The notes under the pieces are model-generated. The model was not told the origin of the DNA and did not search any database. It saw nothing but the letters and a program-made list of their open reading frames with translations. The translations under genes and the position numbers were made by a program. Below, in pieces: positions 16,569 to 24,777 of a stretch of DNA of 64,000 bases. How positions within the stretch are numbered: position 1 is the stretch's first letter; every line of letters starts with the position of its first letter. Source of the DNA: Bradyrhizobium agreste (GTDB lineage: Bacteria > Pseudomonadota > Alphaproteobacteria > Rhizobiales > Xanthobacteraceae); contig NZ_JACCHP010000028.1 of NCBI RefSeq assembly GCF_016031625.1, forward strand, positions 1 to 64,000. The letters run 5' to 3'.

Positions 16569-17771
16569 TCAGCGCACGGTGACCGGCGCGGGCAGCGGCG
16601 GCACAACGGTGGGCTGCGTCCCCGGGACCGGGCCCGCCTGGGCGGACATCGGAGCCGGCGCGGCGGCGCTCTGCGTCGGCGCGGCGGAGGCCGTCGCCGT
16701 TCCCGGCGGCGGGCCGCCCGGCAGCACTACGACGCGGGTGCCAACCTTGACGCGATCGAACAGGTCGGAGACGTCCTCGTTCAGCATGCCGATGCAGCCG
16801 GAGGAGACGAACTTGCCGATGGTCGAGGGCTGGTTGGTGCCGTGGATGCGATAGACAGTCGAACCGAGATACATCGCGCGGGCGCCGAGCGGATTGCCCG
16901 GGCCGCCGGCCATGAAGCGCGGCAGATAGGGCTGGCGCTCGATCATCTCGGTCGGCGGATGCCAATCCGGCCACTCCGCCTTGCGGGTGATCTTCTGCAC
17001 GCCGGTCCAGGTGAAGCCGTCGCGGCCGACGCGGACGCCGTAGCGGATCGCACGGCCGCCTCCGAGCACGTAATAGAGGTAGGTGTTGGGCGTATCGACC
17101 ACGAGCGTGCCGGCCGGCTCCTTGGTCTGGAACGCGACCTCCTGACGGCGCAGGTTCGGCGGCAGCTGCACCGGCGCAGCATCGGGCTGCTCCTCGGGCG
17201 GCAGCGCGGCCAAGGTCACTGGGCGGCCATCCGTTCCCACGGGCGGCTGCCCGGCCTGGACCGTCCCGGTCGCGGCGGGACCGCCGACAGCTTCCGGCGG
17301 ACGCAGGCCATCATTGGCAGGAGCCTGCTGGGGCGGACGATCGGCGTAGATCACAGCCGGCGGACCGGCGGGCCGGCCGTAGCGGGGATCGTCGGGCGAC
17401 ATCACGGGGCCCTGGGGCGGCGCTGCCGAATAGGCCGGCGGGGCGCCAGCCGGGCGCCCATAACGCGGATCATCCGGCGACATCACTGGGCCTTGCGGCG
17501 GGGCGGCCGAATAGACCGGAGGCGCGCCCATCGGACGGCCGTAGCGCGGATCGTCGGCCGGACCGGGCGGCGGCAGCGACGCATGCGGCATCGCGTCGTC
17601 GTCTTCGTCGAGCGCATCGAAATTCGGCACACGGTCACCGGGCCGATATTCGGCGGGTGCGCCATAGCCCGGCACCTGCTGAATCGGATAGCTCTGAGCC
17701 TGAGCGAGCGAGGTTCCCGCCGCAGCGACTGTTGCGGCAGCGCATATCGTCAGAAAGTGTTTGATCATCAT
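16569..17771 (-). CDS. L,D-transpeptidase with N-terminal proline-rich repeats
   Basis: About 400 residues. Signal peptide to AQAQS (~26). Residues ~70-150 hold a ~27-residue unit starting DDPRYGRP, twice complete (GAPP-x-YSAAPPQGPVMSP) and a third partial copy. The YkuD domain follows (~215-350), with His in YRIHGTNQPS and the catalytic Cys in SSGCIGM. It makes 3-3 peptidoglycan cross-links or attaches proteins. The C-terminal ~50 residues are Pro/Ala-rich. Two adjacent ATGs compete for the start; the longer frame to 17891 crosses the promoter region. Confidence 0.9.
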   Translation of the reverse strand: MMIKHFLTICAAATVAAAGTSLAQAQSYPIQQVPGYGAPAEYRPGDRVPNFDALDEDDDAMPHASLPPPGPADDPRYGRPMGAPPVYSAAPPQGPVMSPDDPRYGRPAGAPPAYSAAPPQGPVMSPDDPRYGRPAGPPAVIYADRPPQQAPANDGLRPPEAVGGPAATGTVQAGQPPVGTDGRPVTLAALPPEEQPDAAPVQLPPNLRRQEVAFQTKEPAGTLVVDTPNTYLYYVLGGGRAIRYGVRVGRDGFTWTGVQKITRKAEWPDWHPPTEMIERQPYLPRFMAGGPGNPLGARAMYLGSTVYRIHGTNQPSTIGKFVSSGCIGMLNEDVSDLFDRVKVGTRVVVLPGGPPPGTATASAAPTQSAAAPAPMSAQAGPVPGTQPTVVPPLPAPVTVR

Positions 17772-18001
17772 CGCTCTTGTATAGTCCCCAAGCCCGATCG
17801 GACCGTTAACGGCCAGATGACGGAAGATAGCGGCACATTCAAGACATATCAGGCCTATTTGCGCCGGATTTGCCGTTTTGTGATCCGGCAAGATTACCGT
17901 TGCCCCGTTGCATCACGGGGCTGAAATCGTATCGCGACATCAATTGCCGCCATGTTGGGCCGCGAATTTAACGGAACGATGCCGAGGCGTTGCGATATGG
18001 T

Positions 18002-18018
18002 CGAATCAGCCTGATTCG
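18002..18018. promoter_or_regulatory. 17-bp perfect palindrome, possible operator
   Basis: CGAATCAGCCTGATTCG has 8-bp arms around a single C. It lies in the 366-bp divergent gap between the L,D-transpeptidase gene and the gene at 18138, 120 bp from the latter. The rest of the gap shows another hairpin near 17902 (CCCCGT/ACGGGG) and no gene. Confidence 0.4.
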
Positions 18019-18137
18019 CCACCTTTTTGAGCTCCGATCCCGCGTGGCGAACGCGGCAAGCAGTACCGTCACCGCGTTCAGATGGCTCTTGGGCCCCGGC
18101 CATTCCGGCTGCTGGGGCGGAAATTCGCAATCGCTCG

Positions 18138-18914
18138 ATGCTTCCCGGCTTTCGCTTCCTGTTTGCCGCGATCCTGCTGTCAACCTCCGTCCTGGTGTTC
18201 GGCCTAGGGGCCGCCGCGCTGCTCCGGGCGACCCATCAGCAATATGTCAGCAACCCCGGCTGGCGGACCGGGCCGCAGGAGCAGGTGTTTGCGCAAGCGC
18301 CCGAGCCGGTGCTCGCGGTGCTGCGGGCCGAACCGGAGCCGCCCCCCGAGACCACGCCATCGCTGCGCGACCAGGTGCCGACCATCGCTCTGCCCATGAG
18401 CGAGCCCGAACAGGTTGCCGCACTCACGACCGAGACCGACGTCCAGCCTGAGGCCGCCGCGCCCCTGGCTGAAGTGCCGGCCGTCGAACCAGCGAAGCCC
18501 GAACCAGCCCAGCCCGAACCGACCGTGGCGGCCGCAGCGCCGGCTGCCACCGATACGCTGACCCCCGCCGACACCACGGCCGCGATTCCCAATCCCGAGC
18601 CTGCCGCAACCGCCGGCGAGCCGGGACCGGCTGACCCCTCCCTCGCCGCCGCGCCGCTCGATGTCGCTTCCGCAAGGCTCGCTGCACTGAGCGCCGCCAC
18701 GGCGGCGACGGACGCGCCGGCGAAGGCCAGAACCGAGAACAGCAAGGCCGAGAGCACCAAGTCGGACAGCAAGGCGACCAAGCGCAAGGCGAAGGCCAAG
18801 AAGCGCCACCGCGTGGTGCGGCGCCCGCCGCCTCAGCCGCTGCAGCAGCAGCTCGATCCGTTCGGTCAGCAGCAGCCGGCTTTCGCGACAACAACGACCG
18901 CACGCACGCGCTGA
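18138..18914 (+). CDS. Membrane-anchored Pro/Ala/Glu-rich protein
   Basis: 258 residues. One N-terminal membrane helix (FLFAAILLSTSVLVFGLGAA). Residues ~45-215 are low complexity, dominated by Ala, Pro, Glu and Thr, and probably extended in the periplasm. The end is strongly basic (TKRKAKAKKRHRVVRRPPPQ) with Gln/Pro. No catalytic domain. The layout is that of a wall-spanning or scaffold protein. The frame opens at 18027, but the first ATG before the membrane helix is used. Confidence 0.6.
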   Translation: MLPGFRFLFAAILLSTSVLVFGLGAAALLRATHQQYVSNPGWRTGPQEQVFAQAPEPVLAVLRAEPEPPPETTPSLRDQVPTIALPMSEPEQVAALTTETDVQPEAAAPLAEVPAVEPAKPEPAQPEPTVAAAAPAATDTLTPADTTAAIPNPEPAATAGEPGPADPSLAAAPLDVASARLAALSAATAATDAPAKARTENSKAESTKSDSKATKRKAKAKKRHRVVRRPPPQPLQQQLDPFGQQQPAFATTTTARTR

Positions 18915-18932
18915 CTCTTCACTCCGACAACC

Positions 18933-19787
18933 TCACGCCGGGCCGGTCGCGATGGCCGGGCCGCCGGCCTGACCCCATTCCGACCACGACCCGTCATAGA
19001 GCGCGGTGTCGGTGATGCCGAGGCGGTAGAGCGCGAGCGTCAGCACGCCGGCCGACACGCCCGAGCCGCAGCTCGTCACGATCGGTGCATCGAGCTTGAC
19101 GCCAGCGTTCGTGAAGGCGGCGCGGAGCTCGTCGAGCGGCTTCATCTCGCCGGTCGCGGCATCGAACAAGAGGTTGTACGGCACGTTGCGGGCGCCAGGG
19201 ATGTGGCCAGAGCGGATGCCCGGCCGCGGCTCGGGCGCGCGGCCTTCGAACCGATCGGCAGCGCGCGCGTCGATCACCTGCTCCTTGCGGCTTTCGAGGT
19301 TGGCGATCAGCTGCTGCATGCTGCGCACGCGATTTGAATCGTAGTTCGCCGTGAAGGTCGCAGGCTTCGGCTTGACCTCGCCGCTCTCGGTCGCGCGTCC
19401 CTCGGCGCGCCATTTCTTCAAACCGCCATTGAGGATACGCACATTGCTGTGGCCGTAGGAGAGGAACATCCACCACGCACGCGGCGCTGCGACCCAGCCG
19501 CCGGCATCGTAGAGCACGACGGTGTCGCTGTTTCCGATGCCGAGATTGCCGACGTCGCGGCCGAACTGCTCGGCGCTCGGAAACATGTGCGGCAACGGGT
19601 TGGAATGGTCCGACACCGCATCGACGTCGAAGAACACGGCGCCCGGCAGATGCGCGGCGAGATAATCGTCCTTCGGCAGCGGCAGCACGCCCGGCAGCTT
19701 GAAGCTGGCGTCGAGGATCTTGACGTTGGCATCGTCCATGTGCGCGGCGAGCCATTCGGTGGAGACGAGGGGGTCGGTGGCGGTCAT
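18933..19787 (-). CDS. sseA: 3-mercaptopyruvate sulfurtransferase (two rhodanese domains)
   Basis: 284 residues with two rhodanese domains (~8-125 and ~155-275). The catalytic Cys240 sits in CGSGVSA, the loop typical of mercaptopyruvate rather than thiosulfate sulfurtransferases. The N-terminal domain is inactive, as in the family. It moves sulfur from 3-mercaptopyruvate to thiols or cyanide. A single-domain rhodanese gene lies just upstream on the same strand, with a palindromic repeat between. Confidence 0.93.
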   Translation of the reverse strand: MTATDPLVSTEWLAAHMDDANVKILDASFKLPGVLPLPKDDYLAAHLPGAVFFDVDAVSDHSNPLPHMFPSAEQFGRDVGNLGIGNSDTVVLYDAGGWVAAPRAWWMFLSYGHSNVRILNGGLKKWRAEGRATESGEVKPKPATFTANYDSNRVRSMQQLIANLESRKEQVIDARAADRFEGRAPEPRPGIRSGHIPGARNVPYNLLFDAATGEMKPLDELRAAFTNAGVKLDAPIVTSCGSGVSAGVLTLALYRLGITDTALYDGSWSEWGQAGGPAIATGPA

Positions 19788-19805
19788 ACGTCTGTACTCT
19801 CCAGT

Positions 19806-19879
19806 CGTCATGGCCGGGCTTGACCCGGCCATCCATTTTTCTTGAGATGATGGACACGCGGGTCAAGCCCGCGTGTGAC
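19806..19879. repeat. Palindromic repeat (GTCATGGCCGGGCTTGACCC type)
   Basis: Arms GTCATGGCCGGGCTTGACCC and GGGTCAAGCCCGCGTGTGAC are near inverses. Same family as 1807-1892 and 9493-9580. It lies between the two sulfurtransferase genes. Confidence 0.75.
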
Positions 19880-19883
19880 AAGT

Positions 19884-20297
19884 TCACCCCTTCTTCTTCG
19901 GCTCCCACTTCTCCGTGGGCCCGCCGGCGTCGCGCCAGGCGGCGTAGCCGCCGGCGATGTGGGCGACGGGCTTGAGGCCCATGTCCTGCGCGGTCTTGGC
20001 CGCGAGCGCGGAGCGCAGGCCCCCCGCGCAATGGAACACGAACTTCTTGTCCTCTTGAAAGATCGGCTTGGCGTAGGGGCTCTGCGGATCGATCCAGAAT
20101 TCGAGCATGCCGCGGGTGCAGGCGAAGGCGCCGGGGATGCGGCCGTCGCGTTCGATCTCGCGGGGGTCGCGGATGTCGACGATGACGACGTCGCCGTTCT
20201 TGGAGATCTCGATCGCGTCCTTGGCGGAGAGCGTCTCGATCTCGGCATTGGCCTCGTCGATCAGCGCCTTGATGCCGCGGGTGATGGTCTGGGGCAT
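19884..20297 (-). CDS. Single-domain rhodanese-like sulfurtransferase
   Basis: 137 residues. A helical lead (ALIDEANAEIETLSAKDA) precedes a rhodanese fold: VVIVDIRDPREIERDGRIPG and the active-site loop FHCAGGLRSA with Cys90. The loop length is that of GlpE/PspE-like sulfurtransferases. Cytoplasmic. Co-directional with sseA. Confidence 0.88.
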   Translation of the reverse strand: MPQTITRGIKALIDEANAEIETLSAKDAIEISKNGDVVIVDIRDPREIERDGRIPGAFACTRGMLEFWIDPQSPYAKPIFQEDKKFVFHCAGGLRSALAAKTAQDMGLKPVAHIAGGYAAWRDAGGPTEKWEPKKKG

Positions 20298-20313
20298 ATG
20301 GTTCTCCCTCTTT

Positions 20314-20415
20314 GTCATTCCGGGGCGCGCGCAGCGCGAACCCGGAATCCATTTCTCTACACGCGCTGCGGCCTGATGGATTCCGGGCTCGATGCTTCGC
20401 ATCGCCCCGGAATGA
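20314..20415. repeat. Palindromic repeat (GTCATTCCGGGGCGCG...CGCCCCGGAATGAC)
   Basis: The ends are near-perfect inverses and the inner CCCGGAATCCAT/ATGGATTCCGGG pair as well. A second copy is at 27287-27389. Confidence 0.85.
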
Positions 20416-20424
20416 CGGCGGGAG

Positions 20425-21600
20425 CTAGTGCGTCAATTCCTTCATCGCAGCTTCCAGCCCTTCGATCGTGATCGGGTACATGCGGTTCGCGAAGATGCGT
20501 CTGATGATGGTGGTGGATTCCGAATAGTCCCAGTGCTTCTGCTGCACCGGGTTCAGCCACACCGTGTGCGGATAGGTGCGGATGATGCGGTCGAGCCAGA
20601 CCGAGCCGGGCTCCTCGTTGACGTGCTCGACCGAGCCGCCGGGCACCATGATCTCGTAAGGCGACATCGAGGCGTCGCCGACGAACACGACCTTGTAGTC
20701 GTGCGGGTATTTGTGCAGCACGTCCCAGGTCGGCGTTCGGTCGGTGAAGCGGCGCTTGTTCTGCTTCCACACGCCTTCATAGAGGCAGTTGTGGAAGTAG
20801 AAATACTCCATGTGCTTGAACTCGCTCTTCGCCGCCGAGAACAGCTCCTCGACCTGCTCGATATGCGCATCCATCGAGCCGCCGATGTCGAAGAACACCA
20901 GGAGCTTCACCGCATTGCGCCGCTCGGGGCGCATGTGTACGTCGAGATAGCCGTGATTGGCGGTCTCGCGGATGGTGGTCTCGAGATCGAGCTCGTCGGG
21001 CGCGCCGGTGCGCGCGAATTTGCGCAGGCGGCGCAGGGCCACCTTGATGTTGCGAATGCCGAGCTCGACATTGCCGTCCAAATCCTTGAACTCGCGCTTG
21101 TCCCACACCTTCACGGCGCGGTTGTTGCGGTTCTTCTCCTGGCCGATACGCACGCCTTCGGGGTTATAGCCGTGCGCGCCGAACGGCGAGGTGCCGGCGG
21201 TGCCAATCCACTTGCTGCCGCCCTGGTGGCGGCCCTTCTGCTCCTCGAGCCGCTTCTTCAAGGTCTCCATGAGCTTGTCCCAGCCCATGGCCTCGATCTG
21301 CTTCTTCTCTTCTTCCGTCAGATACTTCTCGGCGAGCTTCTTCAGCCACTCCTCGGGGATCTCCGCCTTCTCCATGGCGTCGAGCAGGCTTTCCAGCCCC
21401 TTGAAGACGGTGCCGAAGACACGGTCGAACTTGTCGAGGTTGCGCTCGTCCTTCACCAGTGAGGCGCGCGACAGGTAATAGAAATTCTCGACCGTGTAGT
21501 CCGCAAGGTCGGCGTCGAGCGCCTCCATCAGCGTGAGGTATTCGCGCAGCGTCACGGGGACCTGCGCATCGCGCAGAGAGGTGAAGAATTGCAGGAACAT
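20425..21600 (-). CDS. VWA domain protein, CoxE-like
   Basis: 391 residues. Helical N-terminal part (~1-130), then a linker with SPFGAHGYNPEG, then a VWA domain (~230-390) with the metal site DIGGSMDAH (a DxGxS form of MIDAS). This COG3552-like type usually works with a MoxR AAA ATPase as a metal-insertion or complex-assembly pair, as in CO dehydrogenase maturation. A MoxR gene lies divergently 650 bp away, so the pair is likely a unit even though no CO dehydrogenase gene is in the window. Confidence 0.88.
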   Translation of the reverse strand: MFLQFFTSLRDAQVPVTLREYLTLMEALDADLADYTVENFYYLSRASLVKDERNLDKFDRVFGTVFKGLESLLDAMEKAEIPEEWLKKLAEKYLTEEEKKQIEAMGWDKLMETLKKRLEEQKGRHQGGSKWIGTAGTSPFGAHGYNPEGVRIGQEKNRNNRAVKVWDKREFKDLDGNVELGIRNIKVALRRLRKFARTGAPDELDLETTIRETANHGYLDVHMRPERRNAVKLLVFFDIGGSMDAHIEQVEELFSAAKSEFKHMEYFYFHNCLYEGVWKQNKRRFTDRTPTWDVLHKYPHDYKVVFVGDASMSPYEIMVPGGSVEHVNEEPGSVWLDRIIRTYPHTVWLNPVQQKHWDYSESTTIIRRIFANRMYPITIEGLEAAMKELTH

Positions 21601-21647
21601 GGGTGACAGATTGCCCGTCGGGTGGCTGACGTCAAGGGGCGGCCCTT

Positions 21648-21808
21648 CACCTCTCCCATCGGGAGAGGTCGCACCCACCGGGTCGTGCCGAAGGCGCGCC
21701 CGATGACAGGCTCCGGGCGCGGGTGAGGGGTTTCGGTCTCTCGTGGGACCGGCGCCCCCTCACCCGATTTGCTGCGCAAATCGACCTCTCCCCGCCGGGG
21801 AGAGGTGA
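21648..21808. repeat. Palindromic repeat with CACCTCTCCC/GGGGAGAGGTG ends
   Basis: About 160 bp; outer arms CCTCTCCC and GGGAGAGG, inner blocks with GGGTGAGGGG and CCCCTCACCC. A relative lies at 26486-26627. It fills the gap between the VWA gene and the GlsB gene. Confidence 0.8.
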
Positions 21809-21895
21809 AGCGCGAGCGCGGCGATTCAGCGTGGACCCACGGACATTTTGCACTAGAATTGCCGGCCTTACGGGGTTGTTTGGGGGACGTTTGCA

Positions 21896-22141
21896 ATGGG
21901 AATTGTCGCAGCGCTCATCATCGGCGCGATCGCCGGCTGGCTGGCCGGCAAGATTGTCCATGGGGCGGGATTTGGGCTGATCGGCAACATCGTCGTCGGC
22001 ATCATCGGCGCGCTGGTCGCGAGCTGGGTGCTGCCGCAGCTGCACATCCAGCTCGCTACCGGCACAATCGGCTCCATCGTGGACGCCACGATCGGCGCGG
22101 TGATTGTGCTCGTCATCCTTTCGCTGATAAGACGGGTCTGA
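21896..22141 (+). CDS. GlsB/YeaQ/YmgE family stress membrane protein
   Basis: 81 residues, three hydrophobic segments (~3-20, 26-46, 56-76). IIGAIAGWLAGKIV and GLIGNIVVGIIGALV are the family's signature. Members are small inner-membrane proteins induced under stress, of unclear mechanism. A strong hairpin follows. Confidence 0.92.
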   Translation: MGIVAALIIGAIAGWLAGKIVHGAGFGLIGNIVVGIIGALVASWVLPQLHIQLATGTIGSIVDATIGAVIVLVILSLIRRV

Positions 22142-22157
22142 CAGCCTGACCGAACCT

Positions 22158-22184
22158 GGAACGGCCGCCCTGCGCGGCCGTTCC
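22158..22184 (+). terminator. Hairpin, probable terminator
   Basis: GGAACGGCCGC and GCGGCCGTTCC form a perfect 11-bp stem with loop CCTGC, 17 bp after the GlsB gene. There is no T run, so factor-independent action is uncertain. Confidence 0.55.
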
Positions 22185-22246
22185 CATGTCGCGACCGGGG
22201 CGATGCAATTGGCAATCCCCGTGACGACGACCAACAAGGACGCGCG

Positions 22247-23089
22247 ATGAAATTTACCGGCACCAAGGACTATGTTGCGACCGATGACCTCAAGGTCGCC
22301 GTCAACGCTTCGATCGTACTCGAGCGCCCGCTGCTGGTGAAGGGGGAGCCCGGCACCGGCAAGACGGTGCTGGCGGAGGAAGTCGCAAAGGCGCTGAACG
22401 CGCCGCTTCTGACCTGGCACATCAAGTCCACCACCAAGGCGCAGCAGGGCCTCTACGAATACGACGCGGTGTCGCGCCTGCGCGACAGCCAGCTCGGCGA
22501 TGCGCGCGTGTCCGACATCAGAAACTACATCAAGCGCGGCAAGCTGTGGGAGGCCTTCACCAGCGAGCAGCGCCCGGTGCTGCTGATCGACGAGATCGAC
22601 AAGGCCGACATCGAATTCCCCAACGATCTGCTGCTCGAGCTCGACCGCATGGAATTCCATGTCTACGAGACCGGCGAGACGATCAAGGCCAAGCAGCGCC
22701 CGATCATGATGATCACCTCCAACAACGAGAAGGAGCTGCCGGACGCGTTCCTGCGTCGCTGCTTCTTCCACTACATCAAGTTCCCTGACGCCGACACGAT
22801 GGGCCGCATCGTCGACGTCCACTTCCCCGGCATCAAGAAGCGCCTGGTCGAGGAAGCCTTGCGCATCTTCTTCGAGGTGCGCGAGGTGCCGGGCCTGAAG
22901 AAGAAGCCGTCCACCTCGGAGCTGCTCGACTGGCTCAAGCTGCTGCTCAACGAAGACATGAGCGCCGAGCAGCTGCGCGAGCGCGATCCGCGAAAACTGA
23001 TCCCGCCGCTGCACGGCGCGCTCTTGAAGAACGAGCAGGACGTGCATCTGTTCGAGCGGCTGGCGTTTCTGAGCCGACGGGAAGTCTGA
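22247..23089 (+). CDS. MoxR family AAA+ ATPase
   Basis: 280 residues. Walker A GEPGTGKT at 33-40, Walker B LLIDEIDKAD (~115-124), sensor 1 in ITSNNEKELPDAFLRR with the arginine finger. It probably remodels a protein complex together with the VWA protein encoded divergently at 20425-21600. ATG preceded by weak GGACGCGCG. The GlsB gene between the two may be unrelated. Confidence 0.93.
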   Translation: MKFTGTKDYVATDDLKVAVNASIVLERPLLVKGEPGTGKTVLAEEVAKALNAPLLTWHIKSTTKAQQGLYEYDAVSRLRDSQLGDARVSDIRNYIKRGKLWEAFTSEQRPVLLIDEIDKADIEFPNDLLLELDRMEFHVYETGETIKAKQRPIMMITSNNEKELPDAFLRRCFFHYIKFPDADTMGRIVDVHFPGIKKRLVEEALRIFFEVREVPGLKKKPSTSELLDWLKLLLNEDMSAEQLRERDPRKLIPPLHGALLKNEQDVHLFERLAFLSRREV

Positions 23090-23091
23090 GG

Positions 23092-23235
23092 GCTCTCGTG
23101 TCCCGGATGCGCTGCAGCGTGAAACGCTGCTGCGCAGAGCGGGACCCAGAAGGCGACACGGATTGCTCCGAGACATGGGCCCCGGCTCTGCAGCGCACCG
23201 TCGAAGTGACGCTGCGCTGCGTCCGGGGCACGAGA
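23092..23235. repeat. Dispersed intergenic repeat, copy 2
   Basis: Starts GGCTCTCGTGTCCCGGATGC, contains ATGGGCCCCGGCTCTGCAGC, and ends GCGTCCGGGGCACGAGAGC. It matches 520-648 in order and orientation. The ends are inverted. Confidence 0.75.
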
Positions 23236-23266
23236 GCGGAGTTTGGCGCGAGCCTGCCTCCAGGTC

Positions 23267-23352
23267 GTCATTGCGAGGAGCCCTTGCGACGAAGCAATCC
23301 AGGATCTTTCCGCGGAAAGACTCTGGATTGCTTCGCTACGCTCGCAATGACG
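23267..23352. repeat. Palindromic repeat GTCATTGCGAGGAG...CTCGCAATGAC
   Basis: Outer arms GTCATTGCGAG and CTCGCAATGAC, inner arms GAAGCAATCCAG and CTGGATTGCTTC. It is the only copy of this family seen in the window. Confidence 0.85.
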
Positions 23353-23399
23353 GAGCATGAGGCACGGGCTTCGCTCTTTCAGCTTGCACTTTGAATCGC

Positions 23400-24000
23400 A
23401 CACGCACGCCTGCATTCTCGCGGCGCATATCGCCCGAGCTTTGCGTCATTCCATCGCCCAAAGGAAGGAGGGCGCAGGGAAGGCCGGGTGCTGACCTCGC
23501 ACCCGCGGTCTGCTGCGCAAAAGGCACACGCAGAAAACCGCACAGCAGCATACAGGTGGTGCCGAACACACGGCCTTCCCTGCGCGATGGTCGGACGGCT
23601 TATGCCGTGCTCTCCCGGGAGCCGAACTTTCCCTCTGGCCTCCCTCGCCGTTCGAATTGACGATGCCGTCCGCCCGGTTGGGCTCGCGCGCATCTTCGAA
23701 GGGCTTGGCCGTAGCAACGACGGCCAGGACCACACGGTTTTGCCGTACGCGTTCAGCGCCGTCCGTCTACACGCGGTCGCGGACTCACAGGGACTACCCG
23801 CCCTGCCCGCTACCATCTCGTGCCGACGCTGCCGCGTCCACCGCAACCCGGCCCGCGTTTCGAACGACTCGCGAACCGCCCCTCTTCGTCGGGCCGGGCT
23901 GCGTCGATGTATGCCGCAATTCCGAATTTCGGTAAAGTGAAATATTTTCGCGGAGAGGGGTTGACGCGGATGCGGGGTGTTTTGCCCGACGGGACAGTCG
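23400..24000. other. Gene-free segment of unexplained composition
   Basis: About 600 bp with no frame that looks coding on either strand: the frames present are short, overlap each other and have no binding sites or domains. It contains GTGTTTTGCCCGACGGGAC near 23978, and a related TGTTTTGCCCGACG near 1946. It reads like a degenerate or repeated intergenic element next to the transposase-like gene. Confidence 0.5.
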
Positions 24001-24007
24001 GAGCTTC

Positions 24008-24093
24008 GTAGGATGGGTAGAGCGCAGCGAAACCCATCATCTTGCTGCGCTTGCCGAAGGACGATGGGTTTCGCTTCGCTCTACCCATCCTAC
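24008..24093. repeat. REP-like palindrome, left of the transposase-like gene
   Basis: GTAGGATGGGTAGAGCGCAG, then AACCCAT, is answered by ATGGGTT and CTCTACCCATCCTAC. It ends 7 bp from the stop of the gene at 24101 and matches the palindrome at 24686-24771. Confidence 0.85.
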
Positions 24094-24100
24094 AGCTGGT

Positions 24101-24643
24101 TCAACTGCGCTCTCCGAACTTTGCACCATCATCGCACTGCGACAGATCACCGGCCCAGTCCGCCGGATAGATGCCGAGTTCCACGTGGCGGTGGAATGAC
24201 GATGGCGCCCAATCGCAGACTCGATTGACCAGTCCGTGCTTGACCGGATTGATGTGCACGTAGTCGATATGCCGGGCGTAATCCTCCTCGTCGCGGATGG
24301 TGTGCTCCCAATAGCGACGCTGCCAGATGCCTCGCTCTCCTCTGGCGGCGCGACCAGCCGAGACCGGTTCGTCAGGCGCAAGCTTGCGTGAGAAGGCTGA
24401 CTTGATCTGCCGCCAGCGCATTGCGAAATCGGCATCTCCGTCCGGCATCGTCCACACGGTGTGAAGATGCTCAGGCAGGATCACGATTGCGTCGATCCTG
24501 AATGGGTGCCGTTGACGGATCTCGCGAAAGGCCGCACGCAAAGGCTCGATGTTTGCCGTCAGAAGCGACTGCCCGCGATCGAGCAGGTTGACGGTGAAGA
24601 AGAAGCTTCCACCTGGGACGAAGTTACGCCGATAGGAGGTCAT
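24101..24643 (-). CDS. REP-associated tyrosine transposase (RAYT)
   Basis: 180 residues, closely patterned on E. coli RayT (TnpA-REP): YRRNFVPGGSFFFTVNL at the start, the metal-binding HUH motif as His59 and His61 in LPEHLH, and the catalytic Tyr128 in HIDYVHINPVKHG. Such single-copy Y1 nucleases cut and join REP DNA in ssDNA form; they do not move as an insertion sequence does. REP-like palindromes lie on both sides, the expected arrangement. ATAGGAGGTC overlaps the start. Confidence 0.93.
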   Translation of the reverse strand: MTSYRRNFVPGGSFFFTVNLLDRGQSLLTANIEPLRAAFREIRQRHPFRIDAIVILPEHLHTVWTMPDGDADFAMRWRQIKSAFSRKLAPDEPVSAGRAARGERGIWQRRYWEHTIRDEEDYARHIDYVHINPVKHGLVNRVCDWAPSSFHRHVELGIYPADWAGDLSQCDDGAKFGERS

Positions 24644-24685
24644 ACTTCATCATAACACAACCTTAGATCGAGTCCACGAGTCTTG

Positions 24686-24771
24686 CAGGATGGGTAGAGC
24701 GCAGCGAAACCCATCCTGCTTCGGCACGCGCTGCACGATGATGGGTTTCGCTGCGCTCTACCCATCCTACG
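24686..24771. repeat. REP-like palindrome, right of the transposase-like gene
   Basis: GCAGGATGGGTAGAGCGCAG, AACCCAT and the inverse ATGGGTT, CTCTACCCATCCTAC. Arms and spacing match the left copy; the centres differ. It abuts the stop of the GMC gene at 24778. Confidence 0.85.
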
Positions 24772-24777
24772 AAGAAA

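Noticed and set aside
15540-17924. A 794-codon plus-strand reading frame
   Set aside because: It overlaps the dehydrogenase and the L,D-transpeptidase gene; the encoded protein is Arg-rich noise.
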